Below are positions 25,699 through 35,042 of a stretch of 51,957 nucleotides of DNA, piece by piece (position 1 is the first letter of the stretch; each line of letters opens with the position of its first letter). Source of the stretch: RGIG4140 sp045655105 (GTDB taxonomy: Bacteria; Pseudomonadota; Alphaproteobacteria; CAAHEQ01; UBA3637); NCBI GenBank assembly GCA_045655105.1, contig JAZOOQ010000015.1, positions 1-51,957 on the forward strand, given 5' to 3'. The notes below the pieces were generated by a model, which was not told where the DNA came from, searched no databases, and saw only the letters and a program-made list of their open reading frames with translations. A program made the position numbers and the translations under genes.

Positions 25699-26538
25699 AT
25701 GAAAAGCGACATATATCAAATACATTTGAATAAAATGTATGACTTACATGGTTCTGGTGAAGGAGCCGTTTTATCTTATATTAAAAGAAATATGCTTTCA
25801 TTTGAAGGCGTTGAAGAAAATAAAGGTTTATTTGTTAAATTATTTGGCGAACTTGGGTTTGATCGCGTTTTAAAAGAAATGGGCGATAGAGGGTTTGATT
25901 TTCGCGTTGTTAAAGAAGAAGAGGGTTCTTCTTTAACGGTTTTAGATGCTTATTTAAAGCAAGCGCAATGGTATGATCCAGATTGCTTAAAAGTAATTAT
26001 TGATGCGGGGAAATATAATAAAGAAGATATTGCAAAATCATTTATTAAGGTTTGCGATTTGCATAAAGAAAGCCTTCAAAATAAAACAAAAGAAATTAAC
26101 TGTTTGAATTTAGATGTTGTGTTAGATGTGGCCTTAAAAGAGGGAATGGATCTTTCTTCTTTAGTGGAGGGGAGAGTTCCTTTTTATGCCTTATGTGATG
26201 TTTATGATTTTATCAAACATAAAAAAATGACTGTTTCTCCAAGCTATCAAAAAATGCTTGTTTCTTGCATTCAAAAAGGTTTGGATTTAGATGTTGATTT
26301 AAATGTTGTTGATGATAACAATCGAACAGGTTTTTCTTTTAGCAGTATGGAATTAAAGGCAAAATTTGTTCGTTATCAATCCATTAAAGATGATGAAAGA
26401 TTATTGGATTTATTTATGATTGTTGATCAACTTGCAAACGGGCAGGTTGAAAAAGCCTCAACTCAAAAGATTGCCAAGCATATTAAGCAATTACAAAAAG
26501 ATATTTTTAATGCCAGAAAAAGAATGCGTTTTGAATAG
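25699..26538 (+). CDS. First gene of the AAA+/VWA module, unknown
   Basis: A 279-residue, mostly helical soluble protein with no recognised family. Phrases such as LDAYLKQAQWYDPDCLKVIIDAGKYNKEDI and LNLDVVLDVALKEGMDLSSLVEG resemble degenerate ankyrin-like helix pairs, but no clear consensus repeat is present. GCGGAGG precedes the ATG and a strong promoter lies upstream. Eight nucleotides separate it from the MoxR-type gene, so it is probably co-expressed and could be an adaptor or regulator of that ATPase (inference). Confidence 0.7.
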   Translation: MKSDIYQIHLNKMYDLHGSGEGAVLSYIKRNMLSFEGVEENKGLFVKLFGELGFDRVLKEMGDRGFDFRVVKEEEGSSLTVLDAYLKQAQWYDPDCLKVIIDAGKYNKEDIAKSFIKVCDLHKESLQNKTKEINCLNLDVVLDVALKEGMDLSSLVEGRVPFYALCDVYDFIKHKKMTVSPSYQKMLVSCIQKGLDLDVDLNVVDDNNRTGFSFSSMELKAKFVRYQSIKDDERLLDLFMIVDQLANGQVEKASTQKIAKHIKQLQKDIFNARKRMRFE

Positions 26539-26546
26539 GAGCAAAA

Positions 26547-28505
26547 ATGGATATTTTACTGCCAGCGGAAGAGGATTTTAAAAATTGGGAATTGCCAGAA
26601 AAAACAGATTTGGCAAAAATTTTAGGCGTAACTGAAAAAGGTTATGATTTTTGGCTAAAATCAGATAGTTCTTCCTGTCTATATCCAAAAATGAGATTAG
26701 ATGGCAATGCGATGCGCTATACAAAAGAAGGCGAAAAAGGATCCATTTCTCCCATGATTTTGAAATCAGATGTTTCAAGCTTAAACGTTCAAATTAAAGA
26801 TGGAAAGTTTGAGTATGGGGAATACCCTCAATCAATTGAAGAAAATGTGATTACCACAATAGAGTTAGAAGATGCTTTTGAAAGCGGTCAGTTGCGCGAA
26901 ACTGGGCGTGTTTATACATTTGAAGACCCTTCTTCTGATGGTTCTTTTTTATCATTAAATTACCCAGAATATGAACATGGAGGGGCAAAATATATCCGTG
27001 TTTCAACACCAGCGAATATTCCTTCAGGATTAAGAACGAAAAATGATTGGTTGCTTTCGCCATCAGAAAATTATTGGATTAAAGTTGAGCCAATTGTTTG
27101 GGAAGAAAAAAAAGCAACTGGAAATTTTGTTGCCACAAAGCAATTGCTTTCGGGAATCACATATCATTATGGTGATTTTAAGGATTGTAGACAGTTTGAA
27201 GATGCGGATATTTTTAATTATTTAAATGATTATTTTAAACAAGACATGAGGCCTATTTCAAATGTGAATCTTATTCAGAAAAGTCAAAATAAAAAGATTG
27301 ATGACATAGATGATTTTGAAGATGATGTTGAAGCCTTTGAAGAAAAAATGAAAGAAGAATATAATCTTCAAAAGAATGGGCATTCAAAACAAACGGGAAG
27401 AAAAAGATTATCCCGTCAAGAACGGTATGGGATTGAAGTTTCTGATATACCAATGACGGTTACAGAGCAAATTGATTTTTATGTTCAAAACAATATGAGT
27501 TTTATGTTGCATGGGCCATCTGGTGTTGGAAAAACAGCAAGAGTTGAACAAATTGATCCTAATTTAACAGCCGTGCCACTTTGGAATGGGGTTTTGCCAG
27601 AAGATATTGTTGGTAAAGTCAGATATCCTGATGGCGTTGAAAAACTTGCCACAGAAGAAAATATTGTTTCTGGGGAATGGGTTGCGCCAGATTGGTATGT
27701 TGAGCTTCTTAAAAAATGCGAAGAAGAGCCAAATAAAGTGCATGTTTTATTTATTGATGAAGTGACAAATGCCCGTCCAACAACGCAAAGTTTAATTTTT
27801 CATATCACTTTGAAACGCGCTATTTCGCCATCAAAAGGAAAGTTGCCTGATAATGCCGTTGTTGTTTTAGCAGGGAACTCAAAAGATGAATCAGGCGCTG
27901 CCTATAATATGCCAGAGCCATTGTTCCGCCGTATGTGTGGGCATATTTATTTAAAGCCAGATGTGAAAGAATGGTTGGCATGGGGCAGTCAAAAAGATAT
28001 GCGTTATAAAGAGGAAGATCGATTAAATATCCATCCATTAGTTGCCAGTTTTGTTGCGGCATATGGAAAAAAATGTTTTTATTCGGCTTATGATGAAGAA
28101 GAAGCTCCAAAATGGGCGATGGATCCTCGCGGATGGAAACAAATTTCTGATATTATTTATAATAATGGGGGATTGATTCAAAAAGAATTGCTTGTTTCAA
28201 AAATGGGTCCTGAAAATGCGGCTTCATTTATTGGATACGCTAAAAATCCGCCGTTAACGATTGATGATATTTTAGAAGGAACTTATTCAGAAAACGATAT
28301 TCCTTCTTCAGCTGATGCAAGATTGGCGTTGGCTTTGAGTTTAAGATATGTATATCCAAGTGAATTGGTTCCTGTTAGGGCGTTTGTTCGCAAATTAGGT
28401 GGCGAAAATTTGGATGTTTTTGATGCGGCTTGGGTGGCTGGAGATTCAGAACGCGCTTTGCAACTTCAAGCAGCCATGCGAGCCAGTGCAAGAGGGCGTG
28501 TATGA
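26547..28505 (+). CDS. DUF6273-like domain fused to MoxR-type AAA+ ATPase
   Basis: A 652-residue protein. Residues about 80-240 resemble DUF6273: FEYGEYPQSI, then YWIKVEPIVWEEKK and KQLLSGITYHYG. After an acidic linker (DDIDDFEDDVEAFEEK) comes a MoxR-type AAA+ domain: Walker A GPSGVGKT at 323-330, Walker B VLFIDEVTNA with D404/E405, sensor region VVLAGN, and MPEPLFRRMCGHIY as arginine-finger region. MoxR ATPases act as chaperones with VWA proteins. The GCAAAAATGG start follows AGGAG. It overlaps the next gene by ATGA and sits two genes before the VWA protein, the classic partner. Confidence 0.88.
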   Translation: MDILLPAEEDFKNWELPEKTDLAKILGVTEKGYDFWLKSDSSSCLYPKMRLDGNAMRYTKEGEKGSISPMILKSDVSSLNVQIKDGKFEYGEYPQSIEENVITTIELEDAFESGQLRETGRVYTFEDPSSDGSFLSLNYPEYEHGGAKYIRVSTPANIPSGLRTKNDWLLSPSENYWIKVEPIVWEEKKATGNFVATKQLLSGITYHYGDFKDCRQFEDADIFNYLNDYFKQDMRPISNVNLIQKSQNKKIDDIDDFEDDVEAFEEKMKEEYNLQKNGHSKQTGRKRLSRQERYGIEVSDIPMTVTEQIDFYVQNNMSFMLHGPSGVGKTARVEQIDPNLTAVPLWNGVLPEDIVGKVRYPDGVEKLATEENIVSGEWVAPDWYVELLKKCEEEPNKVHVLFIDEVTNARPTTQSLIFHITLKRAISPSKGKLPDNAVVVLAGNSKDESGAAYNMPEPLFRRMCGHIYLKPDVKEWLAWGSQKDMRYKEEDRLNIHPLVASFVAAYGKKCFYSAYDEEEAPKWAMDPRGWKQISDIIYNNGGLIQKELLVSKMGPENAASFIGYAKNPPLTIDDILEGTYSENDIPSSADARLALALSLRYVYPSELVPVRAFVRKLGGENLDVFDAAWVAGDSERALQLQAAMRASARGRV

Positions 28506-28867
28506 TCCAAAAAAGACGTATCCAAGAGCTTCATATTTTGAAAAATAACCCATTTATGCCAGTTATTGTTTATGAATTAAATGAAAATGATTTTCAAAAT
28601 AAAAGAGTTTTAAAAGCCGAAATTGAAGAAAGAGAGCTTCATTCACCTTCTTTTTTTGAAGGGCTTTTATTATCGGATAAAGAAAAAATATTTTTATTAA
28701 TTGAAGGGATAGAGGCGTTGGCACAAGCAGAGCAAGAAAAGTTTATTCCTCTTTTAAAAGACAGGCGTTTAGGAGGCAAAAAATTGCCCGATATGGTTCA
28801 AATTGTTTTACTGATGAAAGAAAAGAAAAATTTAAACCAAACACTTTTAAAATATTGCTTGATGTGA
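28502..28867 (+). CDS. Small protein resembling a degenerate AAA+ core
   Basis: A 121-residue protein. The start at 28502 overlaps the upstream stop (ATGA); an upstream extension to 28430 would run inside the ATPase gene and is rejected. The segment KIFLLIEGIEALAQAEQEKFIPLLKDRRLGGKKLPD looks like the Walker B to pore region of a MoxR-like ATPase (compare LLLDEI...LL..R...G..LP) with the acidic pair changed and no Walker A before it. It may be a non-catalytic subunit of the ATPase ring. This is inference from short similarity only. Confidence 0.65.
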   Translation: MIQKRRIQELHILKNNPFMPVIVYELNENDFQNKRVLKAEIEERELHSPSFFEGLLLSDKEKIFLLIEGIEALAQAEQEKFIPLLKDRRLGGKKLPDMVQIVLLMKEKKNLNQTLLKYCLM

Positions 28868-28874
28868 GAATTAA

Positions 28875-30905
28875 ATGAAACCTGATTTTGAATATAAAAA
28901 AGATCTTATTTTATCAAAATTTCCGCTTTTAGGCGTTCATTTAGCAGGCGTAAAATTTAAAGAAATGGCATCTTGCCCAACAATGGCAACAGATGGCTAT
29001 CAGATTTATTATTCATCCAAATTTTTAGATTCAATTTCCGAAGAAGATCAATGCTTTTGCATTACGCATGAGGTGATGCATATTGCATTTAATCATATTG
29101 CACGTTTGGAAAATAAAAATCCATTTGTTTGGAATATTGCAACAGATGCTGTGATTAATCAGATGTTACAAGCTGAAGGTTGGAAAATTCCAGAGTGGGC
29201 GGTGAATATTCCAGAGGCAAAAGATAAGTCCGCTGTTGAAATGTATGATATTTTGAAAGAAAAATATGATCAAGAGCAAGAAAAATTTAAAGAAATGCAA
29301 GATCAATATAATCAAAATCAGCAAAATATGCCCAATAATCAATCCCAAGCGCAACAAGGATCATCTTCTCAAGAAAATCAAGAACAAAGCAATCAGGGGC
29401 AAGATCAAAATAATCAAGGGCAGAAAGGTTCTGATGGGCAAGGAAATGGTCAAGGATCTCATAATCAAGAGCCAAATCAACCACAAATGCCAGATAAACA
29501 AGGCAATAACCAAGAAACTCAAAATCAAGAAAATGATCAAGGAGATCAAGAAAGTTTAAAACAACAATCTTCTTCATCTAATCAAAATCATCAAGATGAT
29601 GATCAAAATGGAAAAACGGATAATAATGAGCCCAATCATTGGCCAAACAAAACAAATAATCCAGCTTCTCAAAATGGATCGGAGACTCAACAAGAGGGTT
29701 CTCAAAATCAGCAAAATCAAAAAAATGAAAGTGGGTTAAAGGAAAATGAGTCTAAAAACCAAAAACCATCTTCATATTTTGATCAATTTGAAGGAAAAAA
29801 CACGCATGATCATTGGGAAAAATCTCTTCAAAAACAGATAGAAGATAGAAAAAATAAACAAGAGGACTCTATCGAAGAAGATGGTTTAGATCAAAAAGAA
29901 AAGCAAAGTGAAAAATCAAAACATAAAAAAGATGAGGCTTCAAACTCTTCTTTGCAAGAGTCTGATAAAAAAGGCACGGCTTCTGATAGTGATAAAAAAG
30001 AAGATGAGAACACTTCTTCAAGCAAAAAAGATCAAAATATTAAAAAAGAAGAGCAATCTGAAGCGCAACAAGAGCCATTGAAGTCAACAGACAATGATTT
30101 ACCTTATTCTAAATCAGCAGATGATCAAGAAGTTGGATCAGCGGCAGAGGGGGCTGATGAAATATGTTCAGAAAATGAGAAAAACTTTTTAAAGCAAAAT
30201 AAAAATATACGCGAAGAACGAGCAAAGGAAATTATCAATCGATTAAATGCCAAAAAAACAGCTTATCAAAAGCAATGTTTGGCTGCTCAAGAAACGCAGT
30301 ATGAAATTGGGGAAGGGCAAGAAGTTTGTAATTGGAAATTTCTTTTAAAAAAAGCACTTTTAGATGAGGAAACCCGTTGGTCTTATCGAAGATCAAATAG
30401 GGGGAATGATTATATGGCAAGAGCTGAAGAATTGGATGAGGAAACAAAATCAGAAACCGAAGTGTTATTGGATGTTTCTGGTTCTGTGACAGAGCCGATG
30501 CTTCGAGGTTTTTTGCATCAATTAAGACCACTTTTAAAACACACAACATTTAAAGTTGGTTGTTTTGATTCCGAATTTTATGGGTTTAGAGAAATTAAAA
30601 AGAATTCTGATATTGATTCATTTAGAATTATTTCCAGTGGGGGTTGGGAAAATTTTGATAATGCTGTGCGCCAGTTTTCAAAGAAAAAAGAAGTGAATAA
30701 AATTATTTTCACAGATGGGGGCAATCCGCCAGGATATATGCCAAGGCAAGATTTGAAAAAGATGAATGTGATATGGATTGTTTTTTATAATAGGAATTTT
30801 AACCCTTGTTGTGGAAAAGTGATTCATATTGAATTTGATGAATTATTCAAAAAACGCATGAATTTTTTGAAAATGAAACAAGATTGTTCCAGACAACGCG
30901 ATTAA
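28875..30905 (+). CDS. DUF2201-like metallopeptidase-like/VWA protein with long Q/N-rich linker
   Basis: A 676-residue protein. The N-terminal domain (about 1-125) has a zinc-type motif HEVMH at 65-69 inside CITHEVMHIAFNHIARL, then IATDAVINQML, as in DUF2201 putative metallopeptidases. Residues about 130-460 are low-complexity: first Gln/Asn/Gly-rich, later Lys/Glu/Ser-rich. The C-terminal VWA-like domain has a MIDAS-type DVSGSV with D533, then VGCFDSEFYGF and IIFTDGG. Family members usually sit beside a MoxR ATPase, as here. The linker is far longer than usual and may be a flexible or phase-separating segment. Cytoplasmic, no signal peptide. Confidence 0.88.
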   Translation: MKPDFEYKKDLILSKFPLLGVHLAGVKFKEMASCPTMATDGYQIYYSSKFLDSISEEDQCFCITHEVMHIAFNHIARLENKNPFVWNIATDAVINQMLQAEGWKIPEWAVNIPEAKDKSAVEMYDILKEKYDQEQEKFKEMQDQYNQNQQNMPNNQSQAQQGSSSQENQEQSNQGQDQNNQGQKGSDGQGNGQGSHNQEPNQPQMPDKQGNNQETQNQENDQGDQESLKQQSSSSNQNHQDDDQNGKTDNNEPNHWPNKTNNPASQNGSETQQEGSQNQQNQKNESGLKENESKNQKPSSYFDQFEGKNTHDHWEKSLQKQIEDRKNKQEDSIEEDGLDQKEKQSEKSKHKKDEASNSSLQESDKKGTASDSDKKEDENTSSSKKDQNIKKEEQSEAQQEPLKSTDNDLPYSKSADDQEVGSAAEGADEICSENEKNFLKQNKNIREERAKEIINRLNAKKTAYQKQCLAAQETQYEIGEGQEVCNWKFLLKKALLDEETRWSYRRSNRGNDYMARAEELDEETKSETEVLLDVSGSVTEPMLRGFLHQLRPLLKHTTFKVGCFDSEFYGFREIKKNSDIDSFRIISSGGWENFDNAVRQFSKKKEVNKIIFTDGGNPPGYMPRQDLKKMNVIWIVFYNRNFNPCCGKVIHIEFDELFKKRMNFLKMKQDCSRQRD

Positions 30906-30950
30906 TCCTATTTAAAAAAGTTTTCTAAATACGCCTTATTCTAATTTTTC

Positions 30951-30979
30951 TTGTTGAAAATCAAAAAGTATGGTAAAAT
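30951..30979 (+). promoter_or_regulatory. Promoter of the ankyrin pair
   Basis: TTGTTG (30951-30956), 17 bp and TAAAAT (30974-30979), 35 nt before the ATG at 31015. It suggests the ankyrin pair is transcribed separately from the AAA/VWA module. Confidence 0.5.
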
Positions 30980-31014
30980 AAAATAGTCTGTTATAAAAAA
31001 TAATGGAGGGGGAT

Positions 31015-33789
31015 ATGGTGCAAGAAAATAATCATGATATTGATCCTTTAGAACGCGCTCGTCAAGCATCGTTGCAAGAAGGTCTTCAAAAATTAAGTCA
31101 AGAGCAACGAACACGTGTGATTTTAATCAATCAGTTGGTTGAGGTTTCAAGGAATGCACAAGGACAACAAGGCATCACGCCGTTAATGTGGCAAGCTGCT
31201 TTTGGTGGAGAATTTTCCTTAAGTGGTTTAAATGCTATTTTACGATTTACCGAAAACGTGAATCAAACAGATGCAAGTGGGCGTACGGCGTTAATGTATG
31301 CAGCTATTGGTGAAAACCAACGAGGTTCGGTTCGTTGTTGCGAAGCATTGATTAGGGCTGGTGCGGATATTAATGCACGGAGTCAAAGTGGTTTGAGTGC
31401 ATTAGATTTGGCCTGTGTCAGTGGAAATATAGGGGTTATTGATGTTTTAATCAGACAGGGGGTTAATGTAAATCAAAGTTATGGTGTTGGCGCAACTGAA
31501 ATAACGCCTTTAAGACTTGCCATTCGAAATGGGCAGACAGATGTTGTGAAATTTTTGCTTGAAAGAGGTGCAATTGTTCAAGAAAAAGATATACAACTTC
31601 TTATGATGATGCCAGATCAGAATAAGGCAAGGGAAATAGTTGAACAATTAAAACCTTATACCTCTCAAGAAATGATGGATGAGGCTGTTTTGAAGATGGG
31701 GTCTTCTGATTTTTCGCGATATGGTTTATCTTTAGGGCAAACAAATTTAGCTTTTCAAGAAGTTAACAGTATGCGTTTAAATAGAAGAAAAACGCATGAT
31801 AGCGAACGGGATTTAAAAACAGAAGATACATCTGATTTGATTTCTAGGTTAGGATACACTCCAAATGAATTAAGATATTTATTGCCAACCCCACAAGGTA
31901 TTACAAATAGAGTGGCAGGATCTGTTGAAGATACAATTCAAGATGAAACGGGCTTCTCGCTAAATCTTGCTTCATATGATTATGTGCCAAAAGAGGTTTT
32001 GTCCGCTATTCGTTTGGCTCAATATGATGTGATAAAAGGGTATGAAAATGAAGAGTCACTTATACAGGCTATGGAAGAAAATTCTGCCTTAAGAGATGCT
32101 GTTTCTTTGCAAAATTCAATGCATAATTCTATGCAACCGCAACAAACAGGGGTTGGTTCTGTTTTTAGGACAATTAGAGTTATAAAGGATGTTGTCGTGA
32201 CAGCAGGGGTTGTAGCGGCTGCTGGAGGGGCGGTTTGGGTATATAATAATCAGCAAGAGGCTATGGAATATCTTAAAAATGGCATAAAGGCGGCTGGTCG
32301 AAATTCTGAAACAATAGATAGAGGGCTCCAAAACGTTGCCCATTTAAGATTTGCAACATCTACTTTATTTAGAGGGCAATCGCCTGAACAATTAGAAGAT
32401 CATTTTGGTGAGTTATTATCAAGGTGGAAAGCTGTTGCAACTAATACAGATCCACAAAATTTTGCAGCACTTCAATCTTTTTTAAATGAAAATTTTACTC
32501 AAACAGGAAATTTTGGGTGTAATGATGCTAATTTTGCCAGAGATTTACAGATATGTTATGATTTTGCACATAGTTATGGTCTTAAATTATCAGATTTATA
32601 TGCAGTTGATGATAATTCTCCGACAGAATATAAGATAAATAGAGCAAAATTGGGAGAAAAAATCAGGAATCGTGAGTGGACTGTTTTTAAGGAAAAATTA
32701 ATAAGGGAGGGAGTTGAGGACAACCCGAACGATCCTAATGATGAATGGGATAGGCGTATGAGAGCAGAATCAGGCCTTATTGCCAATAGGGTTAATGCGA
32801 TACTTAATGGGCCCTCTGAGATTACAGCGGCACTTGAGAATGTGAGACGCAAATTTTCTATCTGTAATGGTATTCAACTAGCAATTGATAACGCCTATCG
32901 CTCTAAAAGGCAATCAGAGCGAAGTTCTTTTGATGAGACATTATCTCGGATGCGGGATTTTAGAAATAAATATTCTGATTCCACCACTTATCCGGAATTT
33001 CAAGATGTTGATTGGAACAAGTTTGATCAAGTTGTTCAGACAGCTGATGAAGTTTTTAACGTAGAGCAGGGAGGGGAAATTACTGAAGAAAACAAAAAAC
33101 AATTAGAAGACTATTCTCGGTATGTTAATGTGGTTTCAAAAGTTGAAGAATTGTTGACACCTCCTGAAGTTGATCGAGCGTTGGCATCAAGAATAATGGA
33201 TACATTGAATAGGCCTCAAGAAAGGTTACGTTTAAAGGGGCGACAGATATCTTCTGATATAACAACGGGAAAAATTATTGAATATACGGATTCTGAAGGG
33301 AATAAAAAAGGGCCATTTTTCCCTGTAGTTATTGAAGAAAAAAATGCGTCAGGCATTGTTATTAAAAGATCGGTTTATTTGCTTCCATATAATGGAACGG
33401 CAAAAGTTGGTGAAACAACGGTTTTATCAGATCCAGGTGTTCAAAAATTTGATGTTCCAGCAGTTTGCCTAACTTATTCAATCAATGGTTCAATAGAATC
33501 TTTAGTAGAGGTAACCGAATATAATCAGGATCAAGGAAGGGTTGTTGCGCATTCTTATAATGTGATTAATGGTGCAAAAATTCAAGGGTCAGATAAACAA
33601 CGAGAAGTAAGAAGATCAGATGTGATGGTTTTTCAAAGAGATGAAAATTCATCTAGGGGAACAAGAACATTAGCTCGTTCTTCTGAAGGTGATAAAACAA
33701 ATGTAGGACAAACACTTTCTGGTGTCGCAGAGCCGGTGGCACATGAAGGGGCGATTGTGACTGGAAGAGGAGGACCACAAAATGGTTGA
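31015..33789 (+). CDS. Large ankyrin-repeat protein with central membrane span
   Basis: A 924-residue protein without N-terminal signal peptide. Ankyrin repeats occupy about residues 50-190: SGRTALMYAAIGEN, LIRAGADINARSQSGLSALDLA, VDVLIRQGVNVNQ-like, ITPLRLAIRNGQTDVVKFLLERGA. A hydrophobic Ala/Gly/Val stretch (VVVTAGVVAAAGGAVWVY) near residues 390-410 could cross a membrane. The remaining 500 residues are helical, then beta-rich near 740-850 (GPFFPVVIEEKNASGIVIKRSVYLLPY), with a polar C-terminus. The start is ATG 31015 since GGAGGGGG lies immediately upstream; ATG 31003 precedes that site. It overlaps the next gene by 8 nt. Effector or membrane-scaffold roles are possible; function unknown. 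Confidence 0.8.
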   Translation: MVQENNHDIDPLERARQASLQEGLQKLSQEQRTRVILINQLVEVSRNAQGQQGITPLMWQAAFGGEFSLSGLNAILRFTENVNQTDASGRTALMYAAIGENQRGSVRCCEALIRAGADINARSQSGLSALDLACVSGNIGVIDVLIRQGVNVNQSYGVGATEITPLRLAIRNGQTDVVKFLLERGAIVQEKDIQLLMMMPDQNKAREIVEQLKPYTSQEMMDEAVLKMGSSDFSRYGLSLGQTNLAFQEVNSMRLNRRKTHDSERDLKTEDTSDLISRLGYTPNELRYLLPTPQGITNRVAGSVEDTIQDETGFSLNLASYDYVPKEVLSAIRLAQYDVIKGYENEESLIQAMEENSALRDAVSLQNSMHNSMQPQQTGVGSVFRTIRVIKDVVVTAGVVAAAGGAVWVYNNQQEAMEYLKNGIKAAGRNSETIDRGLQNVAHLRFATSTLFRGQSPEQLEDHFGELLSRWKAVATNTDPQNFAALQSFLNENFTQTGNFGCNDANFARDLQICYDFAHSYGLKLSDLYAVDDNSPTEYKINRAKLGEKIRNREWTVFKEKLIREGVEDNPNDPNDEWDRRMRAESGLIANRVNAILNGPSEITAALENVRRKFSICNGIQLAIDNAYRSKRQSERSSFDETLSRMRDFRNKYSDSTTYPEFQDVDWNKFDQVVQTADEVFNVEQGGEITEENKKQLEDYSRYVNVVSKVEELLTPPEVDRALASRIMDTLNRPQERLRLKGRQISSDITTGKIIEYTDSEGNKKGPFFPVVIEEKNASGIVIKRSVYLLPYNGTAKVGETTVLSDPGVQKFDVPAVCLTYSINGSIESLVEVTEYNQDQGRVVAHSYNVINGAKIQGSDKQREVRRSDVMVFQRDENSSRGTRTLARSSEGDKTNVGQTLSGVAEPVAHEGAIVTGRGGPQNG

Positions 33790-34837
33790 TATTAAAGATG
33801 ATTTAAGATCAAATAAAGGGTTTGATTTTTTGAAAACAGTTGGTAATGGTGTTAAGGGTTTATTGAAAGGATCAGTTGCCCCTGTTTTAACAGCTGTTTT
33901 GCCAACGGTAGGTTGTTATGTGGCTGGTGGCTTATTTGGAGGGCATGCTGGTGCTGTGGCGATGGCAAATGCTAGTGGAGCGATGTCTATTGAGAATCTT
34001 TTTATGGGTACTGCTACTCAAATTTTTTCCGGTTCGGGGCCTTGGATAATGCTTCCTCAAGGTATTTTAGCCCAATCTTTAATGTGGGGAGGGGCTGCTG
34101 TTGGTGTTGCAATATTGACGCCATCGATTGTGAATGCCTATCGAAATGAAAAAGAATTTTCAAGGAATTTTAAAAATGCTTTGCGTGAAAAAGCTTCTGA
34201 AAAAATGGATGAATGTTTGCAGTCCAATGCCAGATATCAAGAGCTTAAAAAACGTTTTGATTTAGAAGAAAAGAAATTTGAAAAAGAACATCAACAAGAG
34301 CAAGCTATTCGCAATGAAGAACGAAGAGATGATGCTTCAGGCGGATGGTTTAAGAGGTTTTTTAAAAAATTATTTAATGGTTCTGTTGCCTATCAAATGA
34401 AAATGGATAATCATAAATATGAAGAAGAACGTTTAGATCGTTTAAAAGCATTTCAAGATGAGTTTATTGCTTCCTTGCCTGAAAATGAACAGCAAAAGAT
34501 TGTTTCTGATTATCAAGAAAAGGTAAAAACAATTGATAAGAAAAAACTTAAACAGGATTTAAAGCATCGTGTTAAAAGTAAAAAAGGGAAAAGTTTGAAA
34601 GACTTAGAAGAAGAGGCTGGTTTAAAAGATAAATCCCTGGTTAAAGAGCATTCTAAATCCCAAACGAAACAATCGTCTATTCAAGAAGCAGTTGTATCAA
34701 AAGATGTTGAAGATAAAAAATTAAGAATTTTTGATTCAGATCAGTTGATTGCTGCTAAAAATAAGAAGGATTTAAAAAATAAAGAAAAGCAGGCTGCTGC
34801 TCGTGTTTTTCAAGAAAGGAATACTGAAAAAAGTTAA
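33782..34837 (+). CDS. Membrane/coiled-coil protein overlapping the ankyrin gene
   Basis: A 351-residue protein. The N-terminal half is hydrophobic and glycine/alanine-rich (about residues 28-120), with two likely spans: APVLTAVLPTVGCYVAGGLFGG and AQSLMWGGAAVGVAILTPSIV. From residue 125 on it is highly charged and helical (FKNALREKASEKMDECLQ, DLEEKKFEKEHQQEQ), suggesting a coiled coil. No family is recognised. Its 8-nt overlap with the ankyrin gene implies translational coupling and joint function. GGAGG lies inside the upstream gene just before the ATG. Confidence 0.75.
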   Translation: MVDIKDDLRSNKGFDFLKTVGNGVKGLLKGSVAPVLTAVLPTVGCYVAGGLFGGHAGAVAMANASGAMSIENLFMGTATQIFSGSGPWIMLPQGILAQSLMWGGAAVGVAILTPSIVNAYRNEKEFSRNFKNALREKASEKMDECLQSNARYQELKKRFDLEEKKFEKEHQQEQAIRNEERRDDASGGWFKRFFKKLFNGSVAYQMKMDNHKYEEERLDRLKAFQDEFIASLPENEQQKIVSDYQEKVKTIDKKKLKQDLKHRVKSKKGKSLKDLEEEAGLKDKSLVKEHSKSQTKQSSIQEAVVSKDVEDKKLRIFDSDQLIAAKNKKDLKNKEKQAAARVFQERNTEKS

Positions 34838-34861
34838 CACTTTTTTTATAGTTTTTTCTTT

Positions 34862-35040
34862 TATCTTATAAAAAAAAACCATGATTGGGAGTTTTTAATA
34901 ATGGTGAGGTAAGGGATTGCTCGGGATAAATCCCTCGTCTTCGTTTCACTTTGGACTGTCTCACTATTGTTCGACATCGCGTCCCCTTGGGCCGGATAAC
35001 CCACGTAACGTGGACTCTTCATCACCACCGCTTTCACGCC
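34862..35040. repeat. GC-rich palindromic element, left of tRNA-Ser
   Basis: Visibly richer in G+C than its surroundings and full of short palindromes: CCACGTTACGTGG-type, GGGATAAATCCC-type, and a related GGACTGTC...TTCGACATC string that recurs in altered form at 35243-35262. On the minus strand it ends AAAAAC...GTTTTTT, a terminator-like stem. It can be read as a 65-codon frame, but composition and palindromes argue against coding. Probably a dispersed non-coding repeat. Confidence 0.55.
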
Positions 35041-35042
35041 AT

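Noticed and set aside
28430..28501. Longer start for the 121-residue protein
   Set aside because: The extension is an out-of-frame reading of the AAA+ gene end; the ATGA overlap at 28502 is the typical coupled start.
29166..29577. Overlapping long frames on both strands in the Q/N-rich region
   Set aside because: Low-complexity codon runs (CAA/AAT) open all frames; only the frame with N- and C-terminal domains is real.
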